DNA from: Mycobacterium barrassiae
GTDB taxonomy: Bacteria > Actinomycetota > Actinomycetes > Mycobacteriales > Mycobacteriaceae
DNA: 64,000 nucleotides
Assembly: GCF_025822765.1 (NCBI RefSeq)
Contig: NZ_JACKUK010000016.1
Coordinates: 126,458-190,457, forward strand
Reading direction: 5' to 3'
Both the position numbers and the translations under genes were made by a program. Shown here piece by piece: positions 50,669-60,266 of this stretch. The notes beneath the pieces were generated by a model. That model worked only from the letters and a program-made list of their open reading frames with translations. It ran no database searches and was not told where the DNA came from. How positions within the stretch are numbered: the first letter of the stretch is position 1; every line of letters begins with the position of its first letter.

Positions 50669-52162
50669 ATGCGGGAAACGACGACGATCTCGAGTGACGA
50701 GTCGACCACCGACACCGAGCAGGGTGTCGACAGGCGGCTGCTGATCGACGGCAAGCTCCTCGACACATCGCGGGCGTTTCCAAGCCTCAACCCCGCCACC
50801 GGTGAGGTGATCGGCTACGCGCCGGATGCCACCGTCGCCGACGCCCGAGCCGCCGTCGCAGCGGCGCGGCGCGCCTTCGACAAGACCGACTGGTCGACGA
50901 ACACCGAGTTGCGGATCCGCTGCCTCGAGCAGTTCCACCAGGCTCTGCTCGACCATCGCGACGAGCTCGCGGCGTTGACCATCGCCGAGGTCGGCGCGAC
51001 GGAGGCCCTGTGCCAGGGCGCGCAATTGGATCAGCCGATCGCGATCGTCCGCTACTACGCCGACCTGCTGAAGACCTATCCGATGACCGAGGACCTCGGA
51101 AACATCGAGAGCCGCGGAATGCAACACCACCGCTGGGTGGAAAAGGAAGCGGGCGGCGTCGTTGCCGCGATCATCGCCTACAACTATCCCAACCAACTGG
51201 CGTTGGCCAAGCTCGCTCCCGCACTTGCCGCCGGCTGCACGGTGGTCCTGAAGTCCGCTCCCGACACCCCGTTGATCACGCTGGCCCTGGGGGAGTTGAT
51301 CGCCAAGCACACCGACATCCCCGCGGGCGTGGTGAACGTGCTCAGTGGTGCCGACCCCGAGGTCGGCGCGGCGCTGACCACCAGTCCCGACGTCGACATG
51401 GTCACCTTCACCGGCTCCACCCCAACCGGCCGCCGGATCATGTCGGCCGCCAGCGACACGTTGAAAAAGGTGTTCCTGGAACTCGGTGGCAAGTCAGCCG
51501 CGATCGTCCTGGACGACGCCGACTTCAACACCGCGGCGCTGTTCTCGGCCTTCAGCATGGTCACTCACGCGGGCCAGGGTTGCGCCCTGACGTCGCGGCT
51601 GTTGGTGCCCAGGAAGCACCACGACGAGATCGTCGAGCTGATCAAGAACAACTTCGGGCTCGTGCGCTATGGCGACCCGGCCGACCCATCGACCTACATG
51701 GGACCTCTCATCAGCGAGAAGCAGCGCGACAAGGTCGACGGCATGGTGAAGCGCGCCGTCGAGGCGGGCGCGACCCTGGTGACCGGCGGCGAGAAGGTCG
51801 ATCCGGGCTACTTCTATACCCCGACTCTGCTGACCGACGTGGACCCCGACAGTGAGATCGCTCAGGAGGAGGTCTTCGGTCCGGTCCTTGCCGTGATCGC
51901 CTACGACGACGATGACGACGCGGTGCGGATCGCCAACAACTCCATCTACGGCCTGTCGGGTGCGGTGTTCGGCAGCCAGGACCGCGCCCTGGCGGTGACC
52001 CGTCGCATCCGGACCGGCACCTTCTCGATCAACGGGGGTAACTACTTCAGCCCCGACAGCCCGTTCGGCGGGTACAAGCAGTCCGGCATCGGACGCGAGA
52101 TGGGCACCGCAGGGCTGGAGGAGTTCCTCGAGTCCAAGACGTTCGCGACGGTGGTGAGTTGA
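50669..52162 (+). CDS. aldehyde dehydrogenase
   Basis: A 497-residue NAD(P)-dependent aldehyde dehydrogenase (from the ATG at 50669, chosen for a close AGGAGG; several nearby starts are possible). Active residues: nucleophile C305 in GQGCALTSR, general base E271 in FLELGGK, and the cofactor motif FTGSTPTGRR. It is expected to oxidise an aldehyde to an acid, perhaps after the local alcohol dehydrogenases. The following CoA-transferase gene shares a base with its stop (TGATG). It may belong with the mce operon downstream. Confidence 0.93.
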   Translation: MRETTTISSDESTTDTEQGVDRRLLIDGKLLDTSRAFPSLNPATGEVIGYAPDATVADARAAVAAARRAFDKTDWSTNTELRIRCLEQFHQALLDHRDELAALTIAEVGATEALCQGAQLDQPIAIVRYYADLLKTYPMTEDLGNIESRGMQHHRWVEKEAGGVVAAIIAYNYPNQLALAKLAPALAAGCTVVLKSAPDTPLITLALGELIAKHTDIPAGVVNVLSGADPEVGAALTTSPDVDMVTFTGSTPTGRRIMSAASDTLKKVFLELGGKSAAIVLDDADFNTAALFSAFSMVTHAGQGCALTSRLLVPRKHHDEIVELIKNNFGLVRYGDPADPSTYMGPLISEKQRDKVDGMVKRAVEAGATLVTGGEKVDPGYFYTPTLLTDVDPDSEIAQEEVFGPVLAVIAYDDDDDAVRIANNSIYGLSGAVFGSQDRALAVTRRIRTGTFSINGGNYFSPDSPFGGYKQSGIGREMGTAGLEEFLESKTFATVVS

Positions 52163-53370
52163 TGAGCGGGCCACTTGACGGCATCCGCGTCCTCGAGGTC
52201 GCGATGTATGGGTTCGTTCCGTCGGCAGGCGCCGTACTTCGCGAGTGGGGTGCCGACGTCATCAAGGTCGAGCATGCGGTGACCGGTGATCCGCAGCGCG
52301 GGCTACGCCAGACCGGCCTGCTGCGGGTCGAGGGTGATCCCAACCCCAACATCGAGCACGCCAACCGCGGCAAGCGCAGCCTCGGCCTCGACATGTCGGT
52401 GCCCGAGGGCAAAGAGATATTGCTCGAACTGGCCAAGCGCGCCGATGTCTTCCTGACCAGCTTTCTGCCCGGGCATCGGCAGAAGTTCGGCATCGACGTC
52501 GACGACATCCGTGCCGTCAACCCGCAGATCATCTACGCCAGGGGCAGCGCGCTGGGGCCCCGCGGCGAAGAGTCGCTCAAGGGTGGCTACGACATGACCG
52601 CATTCTGGTGCCGTGCGGGCACGGCGGCCACGATCACTCCGCCGGGCACACCGGGCATGGTCGGCCCGCCGGGCCCCGCTTACGGCGACACCATCTCCGG
52701 CACCAACCTCGCGGGCGGGATCGCCGCGGCACTGCTGAAGCGCGAGCGCACCGGCGAGCCGTCGGTGGTCGACGTCTCGCTGCTTGGCAGCGGTCTGTGG
52801 TCGCTCGGCCACACCGTGGCGCTGACGAAGCACCTCGGTCAGCGGATGGAGGCGTTCCCTCCCGGCGTGCACGGATCACCGATCAATCCGCTGGTCGGCC
52901 TGTACCCGACGGCCGACGATCGCTACATCTCCTTCGTGATGATGCAGCCCACCAAGTTCTGGGCGGATGTCTGTAAGCACATGGACCTCGACGAGCTGGC
53001 CGACGACCCGCGATTCGCCACCGTCGAGTCGATCGCCGAGAACACCGAAACCGCGGCGGAACTCCTCAAGGAAGCGATGAGCAAGCGTCCGCTCGCGGAG
53101 TGGAGTGAACGCTTCGCGACACTGCTCGGTCCGTGGGCTCCGGTGCAGGACACCCTGCAGGCCGCGGAGGATGCGCAGATCCGGGCCAACGAATATCTGG
53201 TGCAGGCGGGAGAACTCGAACTGGTCGCGAATCCGGTGCAGTTCGATGTGAGTCCTCCGGAAACAGGCCCCGCCCCGGGATTCGCGGAGCAAACTGACGA
53301 AATCTTGCTGGAACTCGGACTGGATTGGGATCGCATCATCGAGCTGAAGACGGCCGGCGCCGTCACTTGA
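52162..53370 (+). CDS. CaiB/BaiF family CoA-transferase
   Basis: A 402-residue class III CoA-transferase. It has the N-terminal fold LDGIRVLEVAMYGFVPSAG, DVIKVEHAVTGDPQRG, and the conserved Asp in AYGDTISG (D176), then RTGEPSVVDVSLLGSG. It would transfer CoA to a carboxylic acid, the step after the ALDH. The ATG at 52162 shares one base with the ALDH stop. The yrbEA-mce operon begins 289 bp downstream. Confidence 0.92.
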   Translation: MSGPLDGIRVLEVAMYGFVPSAGAVLREWGADVIKVEHAVTGDPQRGLRQTGLLRVEGDPNPNIEHANRGKRSLGLDMSVPEGKEILLELAKRADVFLTSFLPGHRQKFGIDVDDIRAVNPQIIYARGSALGPRGEESLKGGYDMTAFWCRAGTAATITPPGTPGMVGPPGPAYGDTISGTNLAGGIAAALLKRERTGEPSVVDVSLLGSGLWSLGHTVALTKHLGQRMEAFPPGVHGSPINPLVGLYPTADDRYISFVMMQPTKFWADVCKHMDLDELADDPRFATVESIAENTETAAELLKEAMSKRPLAEWSERFATLLGPWAPVQDTLQAAEDAQIRANEYLVQAGELELVANPVQFDVSPPETGPAPGFAEQTDEILLELGLDWDRIIELKTAGAVT

Positions 53371-53658
53371 GGAGCAGAGGGACACAGCCCATGCCCGACG
53401 TCGCTTCGACCGGCACCCACGTGCCGCGCCGCACCGGCGCACGCCTTGTGGCCGAAGTTCACGTTTTGGACACGGGCAACGAGTTGGTCAAGTATGAACA
53501 CCTCGGCTTAGGCGAAGGGCCGCGGGGGTTGTGGGCTCGTCGACGCGACGTTCATCACGATCGATTGGGGGGTTTGGACGGTGCGCGGAACGGGTTGCCG
53601 CACAATACTGTTGGCTCGGCGGCGGTGCCGGCAGTGACGATCCTGGAAGGAGCTACTC
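53371..53658. promoter_or_regulatory. pre-mce intergenic region, no convincing gene
   Basis: This 288-bp stretch lies between the CoA-transferase and yrbEA. An open frame (ATG 53391 to 53672, 93 residues, Arg/Gly rich) overlaps the start of yrbEA by 14 bp and has no recognisable domain, so it is probably not a gene. GGAAGGAG just before the ATG at 53659 is the yrbEA ribosome binding site. A mce promoter may lie here; a TACTGT -10-like box is seen at about 53608. Confidence 0.5.
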
Positions 53659-54486
53659 ATGGCGCGGGGTAGCGGGCCGGAGCGCTGGTCACCGGGGTTG
53701 CCGCAGTTGAGCAGCTTCGCGGGACCGATGCAGGCTGTCGGTGGGTTTTTTGCGATGTCGGCCGATGCGGTGCGGTTTGTGTTCCGGCGGCCGTTTCAGT
53801 GGCGTGAGTTCGTCGAGCAGTGCTGGTTCATCGCGCGCGTGGCGTTGGCGCCGACGTTGTTGGTGGCGATTCCGTTCACGGTGCTGGTGAGCTTCACGCT
53901 CAATATTCTTCTTCGCGAGTTGGGCGCGGCCGACCTGTCAGGGGCGGGGGCGGCGTTCGGTGCGGTGACCCAGATCGGCCCGATCGTGACGGTGCTGATC
54001 GTGGCTGGCGCGGGCTCGACGGCGATCTGTGCGGATCTGGGGTCGCGGACCATCCGCGAGGAGATCGACGCGATGGAGGTGCTGGGGATCAACCCGGTGC
54101 AGCGGCTGGTGACGCCGCGAATGCTGGCCTCGGGACTGGTGGCGCTGCTTCTCAACAGCTTCGTGGTGGTCATCGGCATCCTGGGTGGTTATTCGTTTTC
54201 GGTGTTCATCCAGGACGTGAATCCGGGGGCGTTCGCGGCAGGGATCACGCTGTTGACCGGGGTGCCCGAGGTGATCATCTCGTGTGTGAAGGCGGCGTTG
54301 TTCGGCTTGATCGCGGGGTTGGTGGCCTGTTATCGCGGGTTGGTCATCAGCGGGGGTGGGGCCAAGGCGGTCGGTAACGCGGTCAACGAGACCGTGGTGT
54401 ATGCATTTATGGCGTTGTTCGTGATCAATGTGCTCGTCACGGCGATCGGTAGTCATCAGCGGGGGTGGGGCCAAGGCGGTCGGTAA
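53659..54486 (+). CDS. yrbEA: YrbE/MlaE-type permease A, 3' end altered by tandem duplication
   Basis: A 275-residue permease of the Mce transport complex with about 5-6 hydrophobic segments and the family motif REEIDAMEVLGINP. The ATG has a strong GGAAGGAG. A 109-bp tandem duplication (54343-54560) begins within the gene and shifts the frame, so the last residues are SHQRGWGQGGR instead of the native ending IRMTTG seen in the second repeat copy. The core protein is intact and probably functional. The permease pairs with the next gene's product and drives Mce lipid uptake with an ATPase encoded elsewhere. Confidence 0.9.
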   Translation: MARGSGPERWSPGLPQLSSFAGPMQAVGGFFAMSADAVRFVFRRPFQWREFVEQCWFIARVALAPTLLVAIPFTVLVSFTLNILLRELGAADLSGAGAAFGAVTQIGPIVTVLIVAGAGSTAICADLGSRTIREEIDAMEVLGINPVQRLVTPRMLASGLVALLLNSFVVVIGILGGYSFSVFIQDVNPGAFAAGITLLTGVPEVIISCVKAALFGLIAGLVACYRGLVISGGGAKAVGNAVNETVVYAFMALFVINVLVTAIGSHQRGWGQGGR

Positions 54487-54560
54487 CGCGGTCAACGAGA
54501 CCGTGGTGTATGCATTTATGGCGTTGTTCGTGATCAATGTGCTCGTCACGGCGATCGGTA
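54343..54560 (+). repeat. 109-bp direct tandem duplication, two copies
   Basis: Copy 1 spans 54343-54451 and copy 2 spans 54452-54560; both begin GTCATCAGCGGGGGTGG and end GCGATCGGTA. The sequences appear identical. Since 109 is not a multiple of 3, the duplication shifts the reading frame of yrbEA and adds about 94 bp of non-coding sequence before yrbEB. It could also be an assembly artefact. Confidence 0.9.
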
Positions 54561-54592
54561 TCCGGATGACGACGGGGTAGCGCGGGGTTCTC

Positions 54593-55450
54593 ATGGGCAC
54601 AGCGACGATCCTGAAGACGACGTATCCGCGGTTTACAAGGGGGGCCAGACGCCCGGTGGAGTGGTTGAGCCGTGTCGGCGACCACATGCTGTTCTACCTG
54701 AAGGCATTGGGTGGAATTCCGCATGCCTCGGTGCATTACCGCAAGGAGATCGTGCGGCTGATCGCCGAGATCTCCATGGGTGCGGGCACGTTGGCGATGA
54801 TCGGCGGCACGGTGGTCATCGTCGGGTTCTTGACTCTGGCCGCCGGCGGAACGCTGGCGGTACAGGGCTATTCGTCGCTGGGCAATATCGGCATCGAGGC
54901 GTTGACCGGGTTCTTGGCGGCGTTCATCAATGTGCGCATCGCCGCGCCGGTGGTCGCCGGTATCGGCTTGGCGGCCACCTTCGGCGCCGGCGTGACCGCG
55001 CAGCTGGGCGCGATGCGCATCAATGAGGAGATCGACGCGCTGGAGTCGATGGCGATCCGCCCGGTGGAGTATCTGGTGTCGACGCGCATCATCGCGGGGA
55101 TGATCGCGATCACCCCGTTGTATTCGATCGCGGTCATCTTGAGTTTCGTTGCGTCGCAATTCACCACGGTGGTGTTGTTCGGCCAGTCCGGCGGTCTGTA
55201 TGACCACTACTTCGACACGTTTCTCAATCCGATCGACTTGTTGTGGTCGTTCTTGCAGGCGGTGTTGATGGCGATCACCATCCTGTTGATTCACACCTAC
55301 TTCGGGTACTTCGCCTCCGGCGGTCCTTCGGGCGTGGGTGTCGCGGTGGGCAACGCGGTGCGTACCAGCCTGATCGTCGTGGTCTCGGTCACGCTGCTGG
55401 TCTCACTGTCGATCTACGGTTCCAACGGCAACTTCAACCTGTCGGGGTAG
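54593..55450 (+). CDS. yrbEB: YrbE/MlaE-type permease B
   Basis: A 285-residue permease with the family motif NEEIDALESMAIRP and about 5-6 transmembrane segments. It forms the membrane channel of the Mce system with YrbEA. It starts 106 nt after the altered yrbEA stop (13 nt after the ancestral stop), so the upstream duplication may have broken tight coupling. mceA follows after 10 nt. Confidence 0.95.
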   Translation: MGTATILKTTYPRFTRGARRPVEWLSRVGDHMLFYLKALGGIPHASVHYRKEIVRLIAEISMGAGTLAMIGGTVVIVGFLTLAAGGTLAVQGYSSLGNIGIEALTGFLAAFINVRIAAPVVAGIGLAATFGAGVTAQLGAMRINEEIDALESMAIRPVEYLVSTRIIAGMIAITPLYSIAVILSFVASQFTTVVLFGQSGGLYDHYFDTFLNPIDLLWSFLQAVLMAITILLIHTYFGYFASGGPSGVGVAVGNAVRTSLIVVVSVTLLVSLSIYGSNGNFNLSG

Positions 55451-55460
55451 GGACTCGCTG

Positions 55461-56657
55461 ATGAAGAGCAGTGCGGTACGTCCGCTGACCGGTTTGGCGT
55501 TGATCGTCGTCATCTGCGCGATCATCGCCCTGGCGATCAGCCTTTTCCGCGGCAGCTGGGCCGACACCGTCCCCGTCACCGTCATCGCCGACCGCGCCGG
55601 GCTCGTGATGAACCCCGACGCGAAGGTCAAGATGCGCGGCGTCCAGGTGGGGCAGGTGTCATCGATCGAACCGCGGTCCGACGGCACGGCTGCCCTCCAT
55701 CTGGCGATGGATCGTTCAGCGATGCACCTCATTCCGAGCAATGTCGCGGTGGACATCACCTCCTCGACAGTGTTCGGTGCGAAGTTCGTGCAGATGGTTC
55801 CACCCACCGACCCGTCTCCGGAGAAGCTGCGCGCCGGTCAGGTGATTCAGAACAAGCACGTCACCGTTGAAGTGAACACCGTGTTCCAGCAGCTGGTCAC
55901 GGTCCTCGACAAGATCGACCCGGCGAAGCTCAACGAGACCCTCGGTGCCATCGCGACGGCGTTCGACGGCCGCGGCGAGAAGTTCGGCCAGACCTTGGTC
56001 GATTTCAACGCACTGCTGGCGAAGATCGAACCGAGCCTGCCGAATCTGGCCCATGACATCGAGGCATCGGTGCCGACCCTGACAGCCTACGGAGATACTG
56101 CGCCGGATCTGGTCTCGACGATCGAGAGCACGACCCAACTGAGCAACTCCATCGTCGACGAGCAGCGGAACCTCGACGAATTCCTGGTCAGCACAATAGG
56201 TCTCGCCGACATCGGCAACGACGTGATCGGCGGCAACCGGCAGGGTCTGACCGAGGTGTCCCGACTACTGGTTCCGACCACCGGCATCCTGGCGCTGTAC
56301 CACGACTCGCTGCGGTGCGGTGTCGGCGGCCTCGTCCCGTTCGCGAAGTCGCCGCCGCAGTATTCGGCCATCATCGTGTCGGCCGGTCTGACACTTGGCG
56401 TCGAGCGGTATCGGTATCCGAGAGACCTGCCGAAGGTTGCCGCCAAGAGCGGTGGCGCCAATTACTGTGATGCACTTGGTCTGCCAGATCTGCCAGCCAA
56501 CTTCACACCGCCGTTCATCGCGGGCGACGTCGGCTCGAACCCCGCGCAGTATGGAAATCAAGGCATCCTCCTCAACTCCGAAGCGTTGAAGAACTGGTTG
56601 TTCGGCCCGCTGGACGGCCCGCCGCGCAACACCGCACAGATCGGAATGCCGGGATGA
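55461..56657 (+). CDS. mceA: MceA family protein
   Basis: A 398-residue Mce protein. An N-terminal transmembrane anchor (about residues 8-29) is followed by the MCE domain (about 38-115: VPVTVIADRAGLVMNPDAKV and VKMRGVQVGQVSSIE), then a long helical coil region. Mce proteins form hexameric tunnels that carry lipids or sterols across the periplasm. It is the first of six mce genes; mceB overlaps its stop by 4 nt. Confidence 0.95.
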   Translation: MKSSAVRPLTGLALIVVICAIIALAISLFRGSWADTVPVTVIADRAGLVMNPDAKVKMRGVQVGQVSSIEPRSDGTAALHLAMDRSAMHLIPSNVAVDITSSTVFGAKFVQMVPPTDPSPEKLRAGQVIQNKHVTVEVNTVFQQLVTVLDKIDPAKLNETLGAIATAFDGRGEKFGQTLVDFNALLAKIEPSLPNLAHDIEASVPTLTAYGDTAPDLVSTIESTTQLSNSIVDEQRNLDEFLVSTIGLADIGNDVIGGNRQGLTEVSRLLVPTTGILALYHDSLRCGVGGLVPFAKSPPQYSAIIVSAGLTLGVERYRYPRDLPKVAAKSGGANYCDALGLPDLPANFTPPFIAGDVGSNPAQYGNQGILLNSEALKNWLFGPLDGPPRNTAQIGMPG

Positions 56658-57679
56658 CGCGCTCAGTCGGCACAATCGTCAAGTTCGCGATCTTCGGCGT
56701 GGTGATGATGGTGCTCACCGCATTTCTGTTCGTCGTCTTCGGCGAGTCCAGAACCGGTGCGACCGATGAGTATTCGGCAGTTTTCACCGATGCGTCTCGG
56801 CTCGAAGCCGGGGACTCGGTGCGGATCGCGGGCATTCGCGTCGGTACGGTGAAGAAGGTCTCGCTCCAGGCCGACCGCAAGGTGCTGGTCGAGTTCGATG
56901 CCGACCGCAGCACCAAGCTGACCGACGGCACCAAGGCCGCGATCCGCTACCTGAACCTGGTGGGGGACAGGTATCTGGAACTCGTCGACACCCCGGGGTC
57001 GGCCAGAATCCTGCCGGTCGGCGCGCAGATACCAGCCGATCGCACGGCGCCTGCACTGGACCTCGATCTGTTGCTGGGCGGGCTCAAACCCGTTATTCAG
57101 GGCCTGAATCCGCAGGATGTCAACGCGCTCACGACATCTCTGGTCCAGATTCTGCAGGGGCAGGGCGGCACGATCGAATCGCTGTTCTCCAAGACGTCGT
57201 CGTTCTCGAACTCGCTCGCCGACAACAACCAGGTGATCGAGCAGCTGATCGACGAACTGCGGACGGTGCTGGACACGCTGTCCAAAGACGGTGACGAGTT
57301 CTCCGGGGCCATCGACCGACTCGAGCAGCTGATCAGGGGACTGTCTTCGGACCGCGACCCGATCGGCACGGCGATCGAATCCCTGGACAATGGAACCTCC
57401 TCGCTGGCAGACCTTCTGGGCCGGGCGCGGCCCCCGCTGGCGGGCACCATCGACCAGCTGAACCAGCTGGCTCCGATTCTCGACAACGACAAGGACCGCT
57501 TGGACGCGACGATTCAGCGTCTGCCCGAGATCTACCGGAAGCTCGCACGGGTGGGCTCATACGGCGCGTTCTTCCCCTACTACATCTGCGCGGTCACCTT
57601 CCGTGCCAGCGACCTCGAGGGCCGAACCGTCATCTTCCCCTGGGTCAAGCAGGAAGAGGGAAGGTGCAGGGAGGGCTAA
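56654..57679 (+). CDS. mceB: MceB family protein
   Basis: A 341-residue Mce protein with an N-terminal membrane anchor (about 8-30), the MCE domain starting TDEYSAVFTDASRLEAGDSV (VRIAGIRVGTVKKVSL), and a helical C-terminal region. The ATG overlaps the mceA stop. It is one subunit of the hexameric lipid-transport tunnel. Confidence 0.95.
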   Translation: MTRSVGTIVKFAIFGVVMMVLTAFLFVVFGESRTGATDEYSAVFTDASRLEAGDSVRIAGIRVGTVKKVSLQADRKVLVEFDADRSTKLTDGTKAAIRYLNLVGDRYLELVDTPGSARILPVGAQIPADRTAPALDLDLLLGGLKPVIQGLNPQDVNALTTSLVQILQGQGGTIESLFSKTSSFSNSLADNNQVIEQLIDELRTVLDTLSKDGDEFSGAIDRLEQLIRGLSSDRDPIGTAIESLDNGTSSLADLLGRARPPLAGTIDQLNQLAPILDNDKDRLDATIQRLPEIYRKLARVGSYGAFFPYYICAVTFRASDLEGRTVIFPWVKQEEGRCREG

Positions 57680-58783
57680 ATGCTTAAGTACCGCGGATCC
57701 CAACTCATGCGGGCCGGCTTCATGGGCATGGTCCTGATCATCCTGGTCATCGCGATCGGGCTGCAGCCGGAGCGGTTGTACTCCTGGGCCACGGCGCTGC
57801 GCTATGAGGCGATGTTCACCGAGGCCGGCGGTCTTAACGTCGGCAACGACGTGACGATGTCGGGAATCAAGGTCGGCTCCGTGTCATCGATCGAACTCGT
57901 CAACGGTGACGCCCTTGTCGGTTTCACCGTCGAGGGAAAGTACGCTCTGGGATCCGATACCACCGCGCATATCCGCACCGGAACCCTTCTCGGCGAACGT
58001 GTTTTGACACTGGAGTCCAAGGGCACCGGCACGCTGGATCGCCGCCAGGTCATTCCCACCACACGGACCTCGTCGCCCTACTCGCTGACCGACGCCGTCA
58101 GCGAACTGACCGCGAACACCGCGGGTACCGACACCGATGCGCTCAACCAGTCGCTGGACACGCTGGCGCAGACGCTCGACCAGATCGCGCCCCAGCTGGG
58201 CCCCACGTTCGACGGGGTGTCCCGGCTTTCGCGGTCGCTCAACAATCGCAATGAGAGCCTCGCCGAGCTGCTGAGGACAGCCGGGGACGTCACGGCGATC
58301 TTCTCCGAGCGCAGTCAGCAGGTCAACGCGCTGATCCTCAACTCCAACGATCTGCTCGCCGTGCTCAACGAGCGTCGGTACGCGATCACCAGCCTGCTGT
58401 CCGCGACCTCGGCGGTGTCACAGGAGTTGACCGCTCTCGTCGCCGACAACGAGCAGGAACTCGCGCCAACCCTGGAACGGCTGAACGCCGTCACCGCGAT
58501 GCTCGAGAAGAACCGCGACAATCTCGCCAAGATGCTGCCCGGCGCCGCGAAATACTATCTGACACAAGGCGAAATCGTCTCCAACGGCGCGTACTACAAC
58601 GCGCTGGTGCCCAACCTCGTATTCGGCCAGCTGTTGCAGCCGTTCCTGGACTATGCCTTCGGCTTCCGGCGCGGCATCGACGCCGGCCAGCCGCCGGACA
58701 CCGCCGGGCCGCGGGCCGAACTGCCGTTCCCCGTCAACAGCCTTCCCCAGCCAGGAGACCTGCCCAATGATGGCAACCCGTAA
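57680..58783 (+). CDS. mceC: MceC family protein
   Basis: A 367-residue Mce protein with an N-terminal anchor (FMGMVLIILVIAIGL) and MCE domain (YEAMFTEAGGLNVGNDVTM; VTMSGIKVGSVSSIEL), then a long helical region. It starts directly after the mceB stop. mceD begins inside its 3' end by 17 nt. Confidence 0.95.
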   Translation: MLKYRGSQLMRAGFMGMVLIILVIAIGLQPERLYSWATALRYEAMFTEAGGLNVGNDVTMSGIKVGSVSSIELVNGDALVGFTVEGKYALGSDTTAHIRTGTLLGERVLTLESKGTGTLDRRQVIPTTRTSSPYSLTDAVSELTANTAGTDTDALNQSLDTLAQTLDQIAPQLGPTFDGVSRLSRSLNNRNESLAELLRTAGDVTAIFSERSQQVNALILNSNDLLAVLNERRYAITSLLSATSAVSQELTALVADNEQELAPTLERLNAVTAMLEKNRDNLAKMLPGAAKYYLTQGEIVSNGAYYNALVPNLVFGQLLQPFLDYAFGFRRGIDAGQPPDTAGPRAELPFPVNSLPQPGDLPNDGNP

Positions 58784-60266
58784 GCGCCTGGTGGCCGGCA
58801 CCGCCATCGTGCTCGCCATCGTTCTCCTCGCCGGAGCCGCGTTGCTCGTCCGCAACGTGTTCTTCGGGCCGACCACGATCACCGCCTATTTCCCGACCGC
58901 GACGGCGATCTACCCCGGCGACGAGGTGCGGGTCTCGGGTGTGAAGGTGGGCAGGATCGAGTCGATCACGCCCGAGGGCACCGAGACGAAGATGGTCCTC
59001 AAGGTTGACCGCGATGTGCCCATTCCGGCCGACGCCAAAGCGGTGATCGTCGCGCAGAACCTGGTTGCGGCTCGCTACGTCCAACTCACCCCTGCCTACC
59101 GGACCGGTGGCGGTCCCACCATGCGTGACGGCGCGGTCATCGGCAGCGACCGAACCGCGGTGCCCGTCGAGTGGGACGAGGTCAAGACCCAATTGATGCG
59201 CCTGGCAACTGAATTGGGTCCGCAGCCTGGTACCCAGCCCGGCGTCGCGAATACCTCCGTTGGGCGATTCATCGACAGCGCGGCGAACGCATTGGAGGGC
59301 AACGGCGAGAAGTTGCGGCAGACACTCTCCCAACTTTCCAGCGTGGCACGGGTTTTCGCCGAGGGCAGCGGGAACATCGTCGACATCATCAAAAACCTGC
59401 AGGTCTTCGTCACGGCACTGCGGGACAGCAAGCAGCAGATCGTGCTGTTCCAGAACCGCCTGGCCAGCCTCAGCAGCGTCATCAACGACAGCCGGTCCGA
59501 TCTGGACGCAGCGGTGTCGAACCTGTCGGTCGCCATTTCAGAGGTGCAGCGTTTCGTGGCGGGTACCAGAAATCAGACCGCCGAGCAGATTCAGCGGCTG
59601 GGCAGCCTCACCCAGATTCTGGTCGACCACAAACTGGCCTTCGAGAACGTGCTGCACATCACGCCCAACGCCATCGCCAACTTCAACAACATCTACTACC
59701 CCAACGGCGGTTCGGTGACCGGAGCATTCTCGCTCGTCAACTTCTCGAATCCGATCTGGGCGATCTGCGGCATGATCGGCGCCGTCGCGAACACCACTGC
59801 GCCGACGACGGCCAAGCTCTGCGAGCAATACCTGGGACCCGCGTTGCGGCAGCTGAATTTCAACGGCATCCCGTTGCCGATCAACGCGTACCTGAGGCCT
59901 GCCATCAACCCGGACCGGATCATCTACACCGATCCGAAACTGGCACCAGGAGGCGCGGGACCGGGTGATCCGCCCGAGCCGCCGCCGACGGTGTCCGCGT
60001 ACACCGGTCAGGGCGATGTCCCGCCGCCTCCCGGCTGGAACGGGCCACCGCCCGGGCCCGGAGGGCTGTACGTGCCGGACAACGACGGGCCTGCGATACC
60101 GTCGCCTGCGTTGTACCCGGGCGCGCCAATTCCCAGCCCGCCCAACATCATCTCGAACACCCCGGCGGGACCGGCGACGGTCGAGGGCATGCTGCTCCCG
60201 CAAACGCCGGCACCTGTAACACCGAACGCACCCTTGCTTCCGGCGGAAGGGATGCCCCCCTCATGA
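58767..60266 (+). CDS. mceD: MceD family protein with Pro-rich tail
   Basis: A 499-residue Mce protein: N-terminal anchor (LVAGTAIVLAIVLLAGAALLV), MCE domain (AYFPTATAIYPGDEV, VRVSGVKVGRIESI), long helices and a Pro/Gly-rich C-terminal tail from about residue 393. The ATG at 58767 has an AGGAGA box and overlaps mceC by 17 nt; longer frames inside mceC are not used. Confidence 0.94.
   Translation: MMATRKRLVAGTAIVLAIVLLAGAALLVRNVFFGPTTITAYFPTATAIYPGDEVRVSGVKVGRIESITPEGTETKMVLKVDRDVPIPADAKAVIVAQNLVAARYVQLTPAYRTGGGPTMRDGAVIGSDRTAVPVEWDEVKTQLMRLATELGPQPGTQPGVANTSVGRFIDSAANALEGNGEKLRQTLSQLSSVARVFAEGSGNIVDIIKNLQVFVTALRDSKQQIVLFQNRLASLSSVINDSRSDLDAAVSNLSVAISEVQRFVAGTRNQTAEQIQRLGSLTQILVDHKLAFENVLHITPNAIANFNNIYYPNGGSVTGAFSLVNFSNPIWAICGMIGAVANTTAPTTAKLCEQYLGPALRQLNFNGIPLPINAYLRPAINPDRIIYTDPKLAPGGAGPGDPPEPPPTVSAYTGQGDVPPPPGWNGPPPGPGGLYVPDNDGPAIPSPALYPGAPIPSPPNIISNTPAGPATVEGMLLPQTPAPVTPNAPLLPAEGMPPS

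Noticed and set aside
53391-53672. Small gene before yrbEA
   Set aside because: The 93-residue product has no family resemblance, biased composition and overlaps the yrbEA start; it could be a remnant but cannot be supported.
53659-54486. yrbEA as a pseudogene because of the duplication
   Set aside because: Only the final residues change; all transmembrane segments and the EExDA motif remain, so a functional protein is likely.
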